64,000 nucleotides of DNA from positions 248,001 to 312,000 of the forward strand of contig CAVQQP010000017.1 in the NCBI GenBank assembly GCA_963714995.1, in the 5' to 3' direction. The notes beneath the pieces were generated by a model, which did no database searches, was not told the DNA's origin, and saw nothing but the letters and a program-made list of their open reading frames with translations. The translations under genes were made by a program, and so were the position numbers. Shown in pieces: positions 1-9,703 of the stretch (the first letter of the stretch is position 1; the number at the start of each line of letters is the position of its first letter). Source of the DNA: Prado023 sp963714995. GTDB lineage: Bacteria > Actinomycetota > Actinomycetes > S36-B12 > CAIYMF01.

Positions 1-12
1 CATGGGTACGGA

Positions 13-1362
13 TCATCGGGGGCTCTCCTCTTCCTCACGTGCGATGCGCTCGATGCGCGGGTACAGGTCGTCGGCGGGCGGGGTCCAGCCGGTTGGGTCG
101 GCGGGCTCCTGTGTGCCGGAGCGGATGTCCTTGACCGACCCGCCGTCGGCGTCGGGGAACCAGACGAACGGGATGCCGCGGCGGTCGGCATAGCGGATCT
201 GCTTGCCGAACTTGTCCGCCTTCGGCGCCACCTCGACCGGGATCCCCCGGGCCCGCAGCGCGCCGGCGATGGCGTCCGACTCGGGACGCCCGGCCTCGTC
301 GGTGACCGCCACGAGCACGCAGGTGGGCACCGAGCGGCTGGCGCGCACCAGTCCCCGGCCCAGCAGGACGCCCATCAGGCGGGACACGCCCAGCGAGATG
401 CCGACCCCGGGGTAGGTCGAGCGGCCGTCGCTGGCCAGGGCGTCGTAGCGCCCGCCGGAGCAGATCGACCCGAAGTCCTCGTACCCGACGAGCTGGGTCT
501 CGTAGACCGTGCCGGTGTAGTAGTCCAGTCCGCGGGCGATCTTGAGGTCGGCGACCACCGCCCCGGGCATCCGCTCGGCGGCAGCACCCACGACGGCGGC
601 GAGCTCCTCGAGGCCCTGGTCGAGCAGCGCGTGCTCGACTCCGAGTGCCCGCACCGCCGCGACGAACGAGGTGTCGGCGCTGCGGATCGAGGCCAGCGCC
701 AGGCACTTCTCGGCCGCCTCCACGGACAGCCCGGCCTCAGCGGCCAGCAGCTCGGCGACCCGGCGCGGGCCGACCTTGTCCAGCTTGTCGATGGCCCGCA
801 GGGCTGCCCCGGCATCGCTGGCACCCAGGCCCAGGAAGAAGCCCTCGGCGAGCTTGCGGTTGTTGACCAGGATGACCGCCGGCGGCATCGGCAGGGCCCG
901 GAACACCTCGGCCATGACCAGCGCCACCTCGACCTCGTGGTGGAACGCCAGGGTGTCGCGGCCCACGATGTCGATGTCGGCCTGGGCGAACTCCCGGTAG
1001 CGGCCCTCCTGGGGGCGCTCGCCGCGCCACACCTTCTGGATCTGGTAGCGCCGGAACGGGAACTCCAGGTGCCCGGCGTGCTGCACCACGTAGCGCGCGA
1101 ACGGCACGGTCAGGTCGAAGTGCAGGCCCAGGCCGGCGTCGGGCTCGTCGGCGGGCGCGTGCAGCCGGCGCAGGACGTAGACCTCCTTGTCGATCTCGCC
1201 CTTGCGCAGCATCTGCTCCAGCGGCTCGACCGCGCGGGTCTCGACCGACGCGAAGCCGTGCAGCTCGAACACCCGCCGCACGGTGTCCAGGACATGCTGC
1301 TCGACGATGCGGTCGGCGGGGAGGTACTCCGGGAAGCCGGACAGCGGCGCGGGACGGCTCAT
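13..1362 (-). CDS. hisS: histidyl-tRNA synthetase
   Basis: Charges tRNA-His with histidine in the cytoplasm. The 449-residue length fits bacterial HisRS. Class II core signatures are visible: FDLTVPFARYV (about residues 82-92), motif 2 VWRGERPQEG followed by RYREF (111-125), the histidine-specific ARGLDYYTGTVYE and GGRYDAL segments, and motif 3 GVGISLGVSRL. The C-terminal part matches the anticodon-binding domain. Its ATG overlaps the stop of the upstream hydrolase by 4 bases (ATGA), so the two are translationally coupled. The stop lies only 12 bases from the window edge, so any downstream gene is outside the view. Recognition is secure. Confidence 0.97.
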   Translation of the reverse strand: MSRPAPLSGFPEYLPADRIVEQHVLDTVRRVFELHGFASVETRAVEPLEQMLRKGEIDKEVYVLRRLHAPADEPDAGLGLHFDLTVPFARYVVQHAGHLEFPFRRYQIQKVWRGERPQEGRYREFAQADIDIVGRDTLAFHHEVEVALVMAEVFRALPMPPAVILVNNRKLAEGFFLGLGASDAGAALRAIDKLDKVGPRRVAELLAAEAGLSVEAAEKCLALASIRSADTSFVAAVRALGVEHALLDQGLEELAAVVGAAAERMPGAVVADLKIARGLDYYTGTVYETQLVGYEDFGSICSGGRYDALASDGRSTYPGVGISLGVSRLMGVLLGRGLVRASRSVPTCVLVAVTDEAGRPESDAIAGALRARGIPVEVAPKADKFGKQIRYADRRGIPFVWFPDADGGSVKDIRSGTQEPADPTGWTPPADDLYPRIERIAREEEESPR

Positions 1363-2066
1363 GCTCCAGCCCCCGACGGCCGTGGGCCGGGCGGCACGAG
1401 GCCCTGCAGGAAGGGGTTCACGCGGCGCTCGACACCGATCGTGGTGGTCTCACCGTGCCCGGGCAGGACCAGCATCTCGTCGGGCTGGGTGAGCACGACG
1501 CGCGCCAGCGAGTCCATCATGGCCGCGTTGTCGCCGCCCGGGAGGTCCGTGCGCCCGATCGCTCCGGCGAACAGCAGGTCGCCGGAGATCATCAGGGGGT
1601 CGGCACCGGTGTCCATCATCCGGAATGCCGTCGAGCCGGGGGTGTGACCGGGCGCATGGTCGGCGATGAAGGTCATCCCGGCGATCTCCAGGGACGCGCC
1701 GTCGACGAGCTCGCGCACGTCCGAGGGCTCGGCGAAGTCCGCGGCGCCCACGACGGAGGCGAACATCATGCGGGTCTCCCCCGACACGCCGGCCCACGGG
1801 TCGGCCAGCAGGGCCCGGTCGTCCGGATGGATCCACGCCGGGATGTCGTAGCCGTCGCACACCGGCAGCACCGACCACATGTGGTCCAGGTGCCCGTGCG
1901 AGAGGATCACCGCGATCGGGCGCAGCCCGTGCTCGGCCACGACCTGCTCGATGCCGCCACGGCTGTCCATGCCCGGGTCGACGATGACGGCCTCGCTGTG
2001 CGCACCGGGGGCCAGGATCCAGCAGTTGGTCCCGAACGGGCCAGCCGGGAAACCGGCGATGAGCAT
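1359..2066 (-). CDS. MBL-fold metallo-hydrolase (glyoxalase II-like)
   Basis: A 235-residue metallo-beta-lactamase-fold hydrolase of the hydroxyacylglutathione-hydrolase-like group. The metal-binding motif SHGHLDH, the later histidine in APGHTPGS, the aspartate in SGDLLFAG and the final GHGE are all present, so it should be an active di-metal enzyme. The substrate is not known; actinobacteria generally lack glutathione, so the family name should not be read literally. The start at 2066 is chosen because AGAGGGAG lies 5 bases upstream. The frame stays open further upstream but without a ribosome site. The position next to hisS matches the gene order I recall from mycobacteria (Rv2580c-Rv2583c). 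Confidence 0.85.
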   Translation of the reverse strand: MLIAGFPAGPFGTNCWILAPGAHSEAVIVDPGMDSRGGIEQVVAEHGLRPIAVILSHGHLDHMWSVLPVCDGYDIPAWIHPDDRALLADPWAGVSGETRMMFASVVGAADFAEPSDVRELVDGASLEIAGMTFIADHAPGHTPGSTAFRMMDTGADPLMISGDLLFAGAIGRTDLPGGDNAAMMDSLARVVLTQPDEMLVLPGHGETTTIGVERRVNPFLQGLVPPGPRPSGAGA

Positions 2067-2183
2067 GCGCACTCCCTCTGATCGGTGCGGTCCGGGCGTG
2101 GCGGGACCGGGCCCAAGGGTATCTGCGAGCCAGCCCACGGGCCTAACCGCGCGGGTCGTCCCCGTGCAGGGCTGGGCGCCCCC

Positions 2184-2189
2184 TAGACT
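2184..2189 (+). promoter_or_regulatory. possible -10 element of the cyclophilin gene
   Basis: TAGACT lies 39 bases before the GTG start in the gap between two divergent genes. It fits an actinobacterial -10 hexamer; no convincing -35 is seen. Confidence 0.35.
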
Positions 2190-2228
2190 CCCAGCGAGCC
2201 GCACACCTCGACTGTGGGAGCACGTGAC

Positions 2229-3098
2229 GTGTCCAACCAGAAGAAGCCCGGAACCGGGGCAACGAACAAGCGCCGCAAGGAGCTCGCCGCCGCCAAGCTG
2301 GAGCGCCAGGCGGCCCGTCGGGCTGCGCGTGCCGAGCGGCACAAGCGGCGGATGCGGATCGGCTGGGGCATCGCGGCACTGGTCGGGGTCCTGGTCGTGG
2401 CCGGCATCGTCCTCTGGCCCGACAGCGCCAGCGACGATGTCGCCGAGCCGGGCGCGTCGGCCTCCGCCTCACCATCGGCCTCCCCCTCCGGTGACGCGAG
2501 CGCCTCGCCCTCGACCTCACCGGTCGCCGTCGAGGGCTGTGGGCCCGCCCCGACGCCGCCCGCCGACCCGCAGACGTGGGACACGGCACCGGAGATGGCG
2601 CTCACCGACGGCACGGACTACCAGCTGGTCCTGACCACCAACTGCGGCGAGATCGTCATCGACACGTTCGCCGACAAGGCTCCGGAGACCGTCAACGCCA
2701 TGCTGTGGCTGGCCGGCGAGGGCTACTTCGACTCGACGCTGTGCCATCGACTGGTGACCGACGGGATCTTCGTCCTGCAGTGCGGCGACCCCACCGCGAC
2801 CGGAACGGGCGGCCCCGGGTTCGAGCTGCCCGACGAGAACCTGCCGGCCGAGGAGGGCGTGAACTACCCGGCCGGCACCGTGGCCATGGCCAACGCCGGG
2901 CCGGGCACCTCGGGCAGCCAGTTCTTCCTCGTCTACGAGGACACCACCCTCCCGCCGAACTACACCATCTGGGGCGAGGTGAGCTCGGGGCTCGACGTCG
3001 TGACGAGGATCGCCGAGGCCGGCGTCGCCGGTGGCGCCACGGACGGCACCCCAGCAGCGCCCATCGGGATCGAGACAGCGGTCTCGCAGGAGGCATAG
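2229..3098 (+). CDS. membrane-anchored cyclophilin-type peptidyl-prolyl isomerase
   Basis: A 289-residue protein with a short Lys/Arg-rich cytoplasmic N-terminus, one membrane segment (about residues 43-63, IGWGIAALVGVLVVAGIVLW), a Ser/Ala/Pro linker and an extracytoplasmic cyclophilin domain. Cyclophilin hallmarks are LCHRL, FVLQCGDP and GSQFFLVYED. It should catalyse proline cis-trans isomerisation and assist folding of exported proteins. The GTG at 2229 is preferred because GGGAG sits 8 bases upstream; an in-frame GTG at 2214 lies before that site. The position between the hydrolase/hisS pair and rel is shared with mycobacteria (ppiB). Domain call is secure; client proteins are unknown. 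Confidence 0.9.
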   Translation: MSNQKKPGTGATNKRRKELAAAKLERQAARRAARAERHKRRMRIGWGIAALVGVLVVAGIVLWPDSASDDVAEPGASASASPSASPSGDASASPSTSPVAVEGCGPAPTPPADPQTWDTAPEMALTDGTDYQLVLTTNCGEIVIDTFADKAPETVNAMLWLAGEGYFDSTLCHRLVTDGIFVLQCGDPTATGTGGPGFELPDENLPAEEGVNYPAGTVAMANAGPGTSGSQFFLVYEDTTLPPNYTIWGEVSSGLDVVTRIAEAGVAGGATDGTPAAPIGIETAVSQEA

Positions 3099-3159
3099 CA
3101 CCGGGTCCGGACCACGGGCGTGGGACAATGACCGGCACGGACTACGGAGGGGTACGCGC

Positions 3160-4401
3160 ATGACCGAGCACGCCTACGGACGCGTCGACGACGACGGCAC
3201 GGTGTACGTGCGTCGCCCCGACGGGCAGGAGGTCGCCGTCGGTCAGTGGGCTGCCGGTGCCCCCGCTGAGGGCCTGGCCTTCTTCGAGCGCAAGTACGAC
3301 GGGCTCAAGGCCGAGGCCGAGCTGCTCCAGGCGCGCCTCAAGGACGGCAAGGGCACCCCGGAGAACGTCACGATCGTCGTGGGCAAGCTGCGCGACGCGG
3401 TGGAGAACCCCCATGTGGTGGGGGACCTCGCCGTGCTCAGCCGGCTCGCCGAGGAGCTCGAGGCTGCCGGCGAGGCCCGCAAGGTGGCAGCCGCGGCGGC
3501 GCGCGAGGAGACCCGGCTCAAGACGATGGCGGCGCGCACGGCGATCGTCGAGGAGTCCGAGGGCCTGGCGACGTCCACGCAGTGGAAGTCCGCCGGCGAC
3601 CGCTTCAAGGAGCTCCAGGAGGCGTGGACCGCACTGCCCCGTGGTGATCGCTCCACGCGCGATGCCGAGCAGGACCTCTGGAAGCGGTTCAGCACCGCCC
3701 GATCCGCCTTCGACAAGGCCCGCCGGGCGCACTTCGCCACCCTGGACGCCGCCCGCAAGGAGGCCACGGCCGCCAAGGAGGCCATCATCGCCCGCGCCGA
3801 GGCGCTGTCCAGCAGCACCGACTGGGTCGAGACCGCCCGCGCCTACCGCGGCCTCATGGACGAGTGGAAGGCCGCTCCCCGCGCGGGTCGCACGGATGAG
3901 GACAAGCTCTGGGCGCGCTTCCGGGCCGCGCAGGACGCGTTCTTCGGCGCGCGCAACGCCGCCCAGACCGAGCGTGACGGCGACCAGTTGGAGAACCTGC
4001 ACGCCAAGGAGGCCCTGGCCGCGGAGGCCGAGGCCCTTCTGCCCATCACCGACCTCGCCGCGGCCAAGACCGCCATGCGCGGGATCGGCGAGCGCTGGAA
4101 CGCCATCGGTCACGTCCCGCGCAACGACCGGGACAAGGTCGAGGGCCGGCTGCGCAAGGTCGAGGAGGCCCTCAAGCGCGCGGAGGAGGACCAATGGCGT
4201 CGCACCGACCCCGCCAAGCGGGCGCTGGCCGAGTCCACCGTCGAGACGTTCCGCGCCTCGCTGGCCAAGCTCGAGAAGCAGGAGGGTGCGGCCCAGGCCG
4301 CCGGTGACGCCCACAAGGCCGCCGAGCTGCAGGGCCGAATCACGACGACCCGAGCCCTCCTGGAAGCCGCAGAGAACAACCTGGCCGAGTACTCCAACTG
4401 A
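3160..4401 (+). CDS. DUF349 repeat protein
   Basis: A 413-residue, strongly helical and charged protein. The N-terminus (MTEHAYGRVDDDGTVYV) is followed by a coiled-coil-like stretch and several DUF349 repeats of about 75 residues, each with a conserved Trp/Arg pattern such as LWKRFSTARSAF, LWARFRAAQDAFF and WNAIGHVPR. No catalytic motif is visible and the function of the family is not established. The ATG at 3160 has CGGAGGGG 7 bases upstream. It follows the cyclophilin gene by 61 bases on the same strand and faces rel convergently. Confidence 0.8.
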   Translation: MTEHAYGRVDDDGTVYVRRPDGQEVAVGQWAAGAPAEGLAFFERKYDGLKAEAELLQARLKDGKGTPENVTIVVGKLRDAVENPHVVGDLAVLSRLAEELEAAGEARKVAAAAAREETRLKTMAARTAIVEESEGLATSTQWKSAGDRFKELQEAWTALPRGDRSTRDAEQDLWKRFSTARSAFDKARRAHFATLDAARKEATAAKEAIIARAEALSSSTDWVETARAYRGLMDEWKAAPRAGRTDEDKLWARFRAAQDAFFGARNAAQTERDGDQLENLHAKEALAAEAEALLPITDLAAAKTAMRGIGERWNAIGHVPRNDRDKVEGRLRKVEEALKRAEEDQWRRTDPAKRALAESTVETFRASLAKLEKQEGAAQAAGDAHKAAELQGRITTTRALLEAAENNLAEYSN

Positions 4402-4416
4402 CCAAGGTCCCGATTC

Positions 4417-4466
4417 GCTCCACGTCTCGGGCGCGTAGCGGGGTTTGCTCCAAGTTTCGGGCGCGT
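4417..4466. repeat. tandem imperfect 20-bp repeat between convergent genes
   Basis: Two copies of GCTCCAnGTnTCGGGCGCGT at 4417-4436 and 4447-4466 agree at 18 of 20 positions with a 30-base period. They fill the gap between the DUF349 gene and rel. No hairpin is formed between them; the role is unknown. Confidence 0.6.
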
Positions 4467-4511
4467 GTGCGGCTCGGAACCTGGATCGGATCGGGATCGT
4501 GGGGCGGGCGG

Positions 4512-6779
4512 CTACACCCGGTAGGCGTCGAACACGCCCTCCACGCTTCGTACTGAGCGCAGGACGGCGCCCAGGTGCTTGGGGTCACCCATCTCGAAGG
4601 TGAACCGCGACACCGCGATGCGCTCCTTGGTGGTCGACACCGACGCCGAGAGGATGTTGACGTGCTGGTCGGACAGCGCCCGGGTGACGTCGGCGAGCAG
4701 CCGTGAGCGGTCGAGGGCCTCGACCTGGATGTTGACCAGGAACACCGAGGTGGCACCGGGTGACCACGCCACCGGCACGAAGCGCTCGGCCTGCCCCGCC
4801 ATGGCCGCCACGTTGGTGCAGTCCTGGCGGTGCACCGACACCCCGTTGCCACGGGTGACGAACCCGGTGATCTCATCGCCGGGCACCGGCGTGCAGCAGC
4901 GGGCCAGCTTGACCCACACATCGCCGAGCTGGGAGCCGATCACGGTCACGCCCGGGTCGGAGTCCGAACGCGGGCGCATCTTCGTGATGCCCTGCGGCGT
5001 GACGCCCTCAGCGGCATCGTCGGATGCCGCGGCTGCCCCGCCGGCGGTGGCGACGAGGCGGTGGATCACGGTCTGGGGGCTGATCCGGCCCTCACCGATC
5101 GAGGCGTACAGCGCGCTGACATCGTTCTGGCGCAGGTCGGCGGCCACCGTGGCAAGGGCGCTGGTCGACAGGAGCCGGTGGACGGACACGCCCTCCTTGC
5201 GCATGGCCTTGAGCAGCTGGTCCTTGCCCTTCTCGATCGCCTCCTCACGGCGCTCGCGGGAGAACCAGGCCTTGATCTTGCTGCGGGCCCGGGGGCTGCG
5301 CACGAACGTCAGCCAGTCCAGGCTCGGCCCGGCGCCCTCGGCCTTGGACGTGAACACCTCGACGGCGTCGCCGTTGGACAGCGGGCTGTCCAGGGGCACC
5401 AGCCGGCCGTTCACGCGGGCGCCCACGCACCGGTGACCGAGCTCGGTGTGCACGGCGTAGGCGAAGTCGACGGGGGTCGAGCCGGACGGCAGTGCGATGA
5501 CATCCCCGCGGGGGGTGAAGACGAACACCTCGGTGGAGCCCAGGTCGTAGCGCAGGGACTCGAGGAACTCGCCGGGGTCCTCGGTCTCGCGCTGCCACTC
5601 CACCAGCTGGCGCAGCCACCCGAGATCGTCGGGTCCGAGCTTGCCGCCCACCTCGGTCTGCTTGTAGCGCCAGTGCGCGGCGATCCCGTACTCGGCGGAC
5701 CGGTGCATCTCGTGGGTGCGGATCTGCACCTCCACGGGCTTGCCGTCCGGACCGATGACGGTCGTGTGCAGCGACTGGTACATGTTGAACTTGGGCATCG
5801 CGATGTAGTCCTTGAACCGACCCGGCAGGGGGTTCCAGGCGGCGTGCAGGGTGCCCAGGACGGCGTAGCAGTCGCGCACGGAGTCGACCAGGATCCGCAC
5901 GCCGACGAGGTCGTAGATGTCGGAGAAGTCGTGGCCCCGCACGATCATCTTCTGGTAGACGGAGTAGTAGTGCTTCGGCCGACCGGTGACGGTGGCCCGG
6001 ATCCGGGCGGCTCGCAGCCGCTCGTCGATGTCACCGATCACCTGCTCGAGGTACTGCTCGCGGGCCGGGGCCCGCTGACCGACCAGGCGGACGATCTCCT
6101 CGTACATCTTCGGGTGCAGGGTCGCGAAGGACAGGTCCTCGAGCTCCCACTTGACGGTGTTCATGCCCAGGCGATGGGCGAGCGGGGCATAGATCTCGAG
6201 GGTCTCGCGGGCCTTGATGGCCTGCTTCTCCGGCGGCAGCCACTGCAGCGTGCGCATGTTGTGCAGGCGGTCAGCCAGCTTGATGACCAGGACCCGGATG
6301 TCGCGGGCCATGGCCACGACCATCTTGCGCACAGTCTCCGCAGCGCTCGAGGCCCCGTAGGTGACCTTGTCCAGCTTGGTCACGCCGTCGACCAGTGAGG
6401 CGATCTCCTCGCCGAACTCCGCGCGCAGGTCGGCCAGCGGGTACCCGGTGTCCTCCACGGTGTCGTGCAGCAGGGCGGCAGCCAGGGTCGGGCCGGTCAT
6501 GCCCAGGTCGGCCAGGATCTGTGCGACCGCCAGCGGGTGGGTGATGTAGGGCTCACCCGATCGGCGCTTCTGCCCCCGGTGCAGCTCCTCTGCCGTCACA
6601 TAGGCCTGGATGACCACCCGGCTGTCACTCCGGGGGTGGAACTGCCGCAGGGTCCGCAGGACCGGGTCCAGCTCCGGGGGCGCACCCGACCCGCGACCGG
6701 CGATCCGGGACAGCCGTGAGCGCAGCCCTGGGGCTGACTCCACCGCCGAATCGACGGGCAGGGTCTCGGGATCGGCCAC
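4512..6779 (-). CDS. rel: bifunctional (p)ppGpp synthetase/hydrolase
   Basis: Long RSH protein (755 residues) that makes and degrades (p)ppGpp in the stringent response. Order: HD hydrolase domain with HPLAVAQIL and HDTVED (about residues 81-110), synthetase domain with RFKDYIAMPK and YQSLHTTV, TGS domain (EVFVFTPRGDVIALPSGST), a CCTPVPGDEI/HRQDC zinc-finger-like segment and a C-terminal ACT domain. An intact HD motif plus RxKD in the synthetase indicates a bifunctional enzyme rather than a synthetase-only RelA. The GTG at 6779 is chosen because AGGAGG sits 5 bases upstream. The apt gene usually found between rel and secF in actinobacteria is absent; secF ends 61 bases before this start. Confidence 0.96.
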   Translation of the reverse strand: MADPETLPVDSAVESAPGLRSRLSRIAGRGSGAPPELDPVLRTLRQFHPRSDSRVVIQAYVTAEELHRGQKRRSGEPYITHPLAVAQILADLGMTGPTLAAALLHDTVEDTGYPLADLRAEFGEEIASLVDGVTKLDKVTYGASSAAETVRKMVVAMARDIRVLVIKLADRLHNMRTLQWLPPEKQAIKARETLEIYAPLAHRLGMNTVKWELEDLSFATLHPKMYEEIVRLVGQRAPAREQYLEQVIGDIDERLRAARIRATVTGRPKHYYSVYQKMIVRGHDFSDIYDLVGVRILVDSVRDCYAVLGTLHAAWNPLPGRFKDYIAMPKFNMYQSLHTTVIGPDGKPVEVQIRTHEMHRSAEYGIAAHWRYKQTEVGGKLGPDDLGWLRQLVEWQRETEDPGEFLESLRYDLGSTEVFVFTPRGDVIALPSGSTPVDFAYAVHTELGHRCVGARVNGRLVPLDSPLSNGDAVEVFTSKAEGAGPSLDWLTFVRSPRARSKIKAWFSRERREEAIEKGKDQLLKAMRKEGVSVHRLLSTSALATVAADLRQNDVSALYASIGEGRISPQTVIHRLVATAGGAAAASDDAAEGVTPQGITKMRPRSDSDPGVTVIGSQLGDVWVKLARCCTPVPGDEITGFVTRGNGVSVHRQDCTNVAAMAGQAERFVPVAWSPGATSVFLVNIQVEALDRSRLLADVTRALSDQHVNILSASVSTTKERIAVSRFTFEMGDPKHLGAVLRSVRSVEGVFDAYRV

Positions 6780-6840
6780 CTGCACCTCCTGGTCGTCTGT
6801 GCTGAGTGTACGACCCGGTTCAGGCTGGTGCTGGCGGTGA

Positions 6841-7995
6841 TCAGTGCCGGTCGGCGCGGCTCTGCTTCTTCGGCTGGTTGCGTGGGCCGGTCGCGATGCG
6901 TCGTGCCCGGGCCCGGTCCATCGCCTCGGTGCTGTCCGATGCAGCGTCCGCGGGTCCCACATCCGCACCGGTCACCGACGCGTCCGACCCACCACCCGCA
7001 GCCTGGCTGCCCGTGGTCGCGGGCCCGCGCTGTCCCCCACCGCGGGCCTGGACCCGCCCGGCGAGGGCCTTCATCTGCGGGTTGCGCTCCTCGAGCTGGG
7101 CCAGGAACGGGGTCGCGATGAAGATCGAGGAGTAGGTGCCGGCCGCCATGCCCACGAACAGGGCCAGCGACAGGTCCTTGAGCGTGCCGGCCCCGAGGAC
7201 ACCAGCGCCCACGAACAGGATGGCTGCCACCGGCAGCAGGGCGACGATCGAGGTGTTGATGCTGCGCACCAGGGTCTGGTTGACCGCGAGGTTCGCGGCC
7301 TGCGAGTAGGTCTGGCGGCTCTGGCCGAGGATCCCCCGGGTGTTCTCCTTCACCTTGTCGAAGACCACGACGGTGTCGTAGAGCGAGTACCCCAGGATGG
7401 TCAGGACGCCGATGACCGTGCTCGGCGTCACCTCGAACTGCAGCAGCGAGTAGACGCCGATGGTGATCACGACGTCGTGCACGAGGGCGACCAGCGCGGC
7501 GATGGCCATCCGCCAGTCGAAGTAGATCGCCAGGAAGATGCTGAGCAGCGCGAGGAACACCACGAGCGCGGTCAGCGCCTTGTTCGTGATCTCCCCGCCC
7601 CACGTGGGGCCGACCAGCTGCACGGACACGTCGTCGGGCTGGACCGCGCAGGCCTCAGCCAGGGACGAGCGGATCTCCGAGCTCTCCGCGGTGTCGACCG
7701 CCTCGGTCGTGACGCGGATCGACTCGCCGCCGAGCTGGGTCACGGTGCTCGGGGTCTCACCGGCGTCCTGGACGGCCGTCCGGGCCTGCTCGATCGTGCA
7801 CGAGGCGCTGGGCACGCGGAACTCCGCACCGCCGGTGAACTCGATGCCGTAGTTCAGGCCGCGCGTCAGCAGCGAGACGACGGCGATGAGGAAGATCGCA
7901 CCGGAGATCGCGTACCAGCGCCGGCGCTGGCCGACGATGTTGTAGGAGATCTCCCCGGAGTACAGCTTCTGGCCGAAGGTTCCGACTCGGGACAT
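6841..7995 (-). CDS. secF: protein translocase subunit SecF
   Basis: Membrane subunit of the SecDF complex that uses the proton gradient to pull secreted proteins from the SecYEG channel. The 384-residue protein begins with a short cytoplasmic segment and a first membrane helix (about 27-45), followed by the family motif GIEFTGGAEFRV, an extracytoplasmic domain and five further helices in the second half. The C-terminus carries a charged, Gly/Ala-rich cytoplasmic tail of about 70 residues, as in other actinobacteria. GGGAGG precedes the ATG. It starts 2 bases after the secD stop and is surely cotranscribed with it. Confidence 0.95.
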   Translation of the reverse strand: MSRVGTFGQKLYSGEISYNIVGQRRRWYAISGAIFLIAVVSLLTRGLNYGIEFTGGAEFRVPSASCTIEQARTAVQDAGETPSTVTQLGGESIRVTTEAVDTAESSEIRSSLAEACAVQPDDVSVQLVGPTWGGEITNKALTALVVFLALLSIFLAIYFDWRMAIAALVALVHDVVITIGVYSLLQFEVTPSTVIGVLTILGYSLYDTVVVFDKVKENTRGILGQSRQTYSQAANLAVNQTLVRSINTSIVALLPVAAILFVGAGVLGAGTLKDLSLALFVGMAAGTYSSIFIATPFLAQLEERNPQMKALAGRVQARGGGQRGPATTGSQAAGGGSDASVTGADVGPADAASDSTEAMDRARARRIATGPRNQPKKQSRADRH

Positions 7996-7997
7996 GG

Positions 7998-9703
7998 CTA
8001 TCGCCTCCCTGCGGCGGTCGTGGAGCGGGCAGGCGCCTCCGGGATGCCCAGCCTGCGGGGATCGACCCCACTGAGCGGGTGGCCGGACTGGAAGAACTTC
8101 GTCCCGGCCAGGAGGGCGACGACCGGGCGGGTGAACGTGAAGGCGACGAGGACGTCGACCACGGTCGTCAGGCCCAGGGCGAACGCGAAGCCGCGGACGC
8201 TGCCGATGCTCAGGACGTAGAGCACCACGGCACCGAGCAGGGACACGAAGTCAGCCGCCAGCAGGGTCCGCCGGGCGCGGATCCAGCCGGTCTCGGCGGC
8301 AACCCGCAGGGTGCGCCCGTCCCGGACCTCGTCGCGCAGTCGCTCGAAGTACACGATGAACGAGTCGGCGGTGATGCCGATGGCCACGATCGCACCGGCG
8401 ATCCCGGCCAGCGTCAGCGTGAAGCCGAGCGTGCGGCCGAAGATGACGAACAGGCAGAACGTGATGACACCGGCCACCACCAGGCTCGCGGCCGCCACCA
8501 GGCCGAGGGCGCGGTAGTAGAGCAGCAGGTACAGGGCCACGAGGATCAGGCCAATGGCCCCGGCGAGCAGGCCCGCCTTCAGGTAGGCGTCCCCGACGGT
8601 GGGGGTGATCGAGGTGATCTCACCGACCTCGAGGCTGATCGGCAGCGAGCCGAACTTCAGCACGTTGGCCAGGTCGTTGGCCTCGTCGATGGTGAACTCA
8701 CCGGTGATCTGCGCGCTGCCCCCGGGGATCGGCTCGAGGAACGACGGAGCGCTGAAGACCACGCCGTCGAGGACGATGGCGAACTGGTTCTGCGGCGGGG
8801 GGTTGTCGTAGATGTCCGCCGAGACCTCGCTGAGCTTCTGGGCGCCCTCGGAGTCGAAGGTCAGGGAGACCGACCACTTGCTCGTCGTGCGGGTCGAGCT
8901 CGGCCTGGGCGTTGGTCACCTGGGTGCCCTTGATGAAGGCAGGCTGCAGCAGGTACTTGGTGAAGCCCTCACGATCGCAGGTGGCCAACCAGAGCGCCTG
9001 GTCGTCGGGGGTGCCCGCGCGGTTCTCCGGCAGGGTGCAGTCCAGCCGCAGGGCACGGTCCTGGAACTCGGCGTCGTTGGCCGCCGCCTGGACCGGGATC
9101 TCGGGCTGCTCCACGGCGGGGGTCGGGGTGGGCGAGGCGAGGCGGAGGCCTCGCGGACGGCGAGGCACTGGGCGACGGCTCGTCGGTCGCAGTGGGCGAC
9201 GGCGACGGGCTCGACCCGTCCGTCGGGGTCGGGCTGGGCTCCGTCGGCGTCGCTGAGGGCAGGGGCTCCTCGGTCGGCTCGGCGTCCGGGTCGACGGCCT
9301 CCGGGTTCGTGATGGCCTCCACCGGACGGAACGCCAGCTGGGCTGTGCGCCCGACGAGCTCGACCAGGCGGTCCTGGGGCACCGAGCCCGGGACGGACAC
9401 GATGATCGCGGCGTTGGCCCCGGAGCCCTGGACGGTGACCTCGGACTCGGCGACTCCCAGTCCGTCGACGCGCTGGCGGATGATCCCGACGGCCTGGTCG
9501 AGCTGCTCGTCGGTGATCGTGCCGTCCGAGCCGGGGGCCGTGGTCGGGAGCAACGTCACCTGGGTGCCGCCCTGCAGGTCCAGGCCCAGCTGGGGGCTGC
9601 TGGACAGCGAGGGCCAGAACGTCCAGACGACGAGCGCGACCAGCGCCACGAGCATGGGCCCCAGCACCCGCCACGGGCGGTAGGCGGACACGGTGCTAGC
9701 CAC
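7998..9703 (-). CDS. secD: protein translocase subunit SecD (reading frame broken twice)
   Basis: Partner of SecF. The N-terminal helix (RVLGPMLVALVALVVWTF), the LGLDLQGGTQV motif, a long Pro/Ser/Thr linker typical of actinobacteria, and the six-helix C-terminal domain with AGAIVAIGITADSFIVYFE are all encoded. The frame changes near 9120-9150 (inside the low-complexity linker) and near 8889-8893, where AELDP must join TTSKWSVSL. Each change is repaired by removing one base; 1706 bases minus 2 gives exactly 568 codons. As SecD is conserved along its whole length on both sides of the breaks, I treat this as one functional gene with sequence errors. The GTG start has GGAGG 6 bases upstream and overlaps yajC by 8 bases. 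Confidence 0.9.

Noticed and set aside
1..3. Possible ATG of another minus-strand gene after hisS
   Set aside because: Only three bases are visible, so nothing can be said about a product.
7998..9703. Programmed frameshifting in secD
   Set aside because: No slippery heptamer with a following structure is evident, and unrelated genes in the window show the same type of single-base break.
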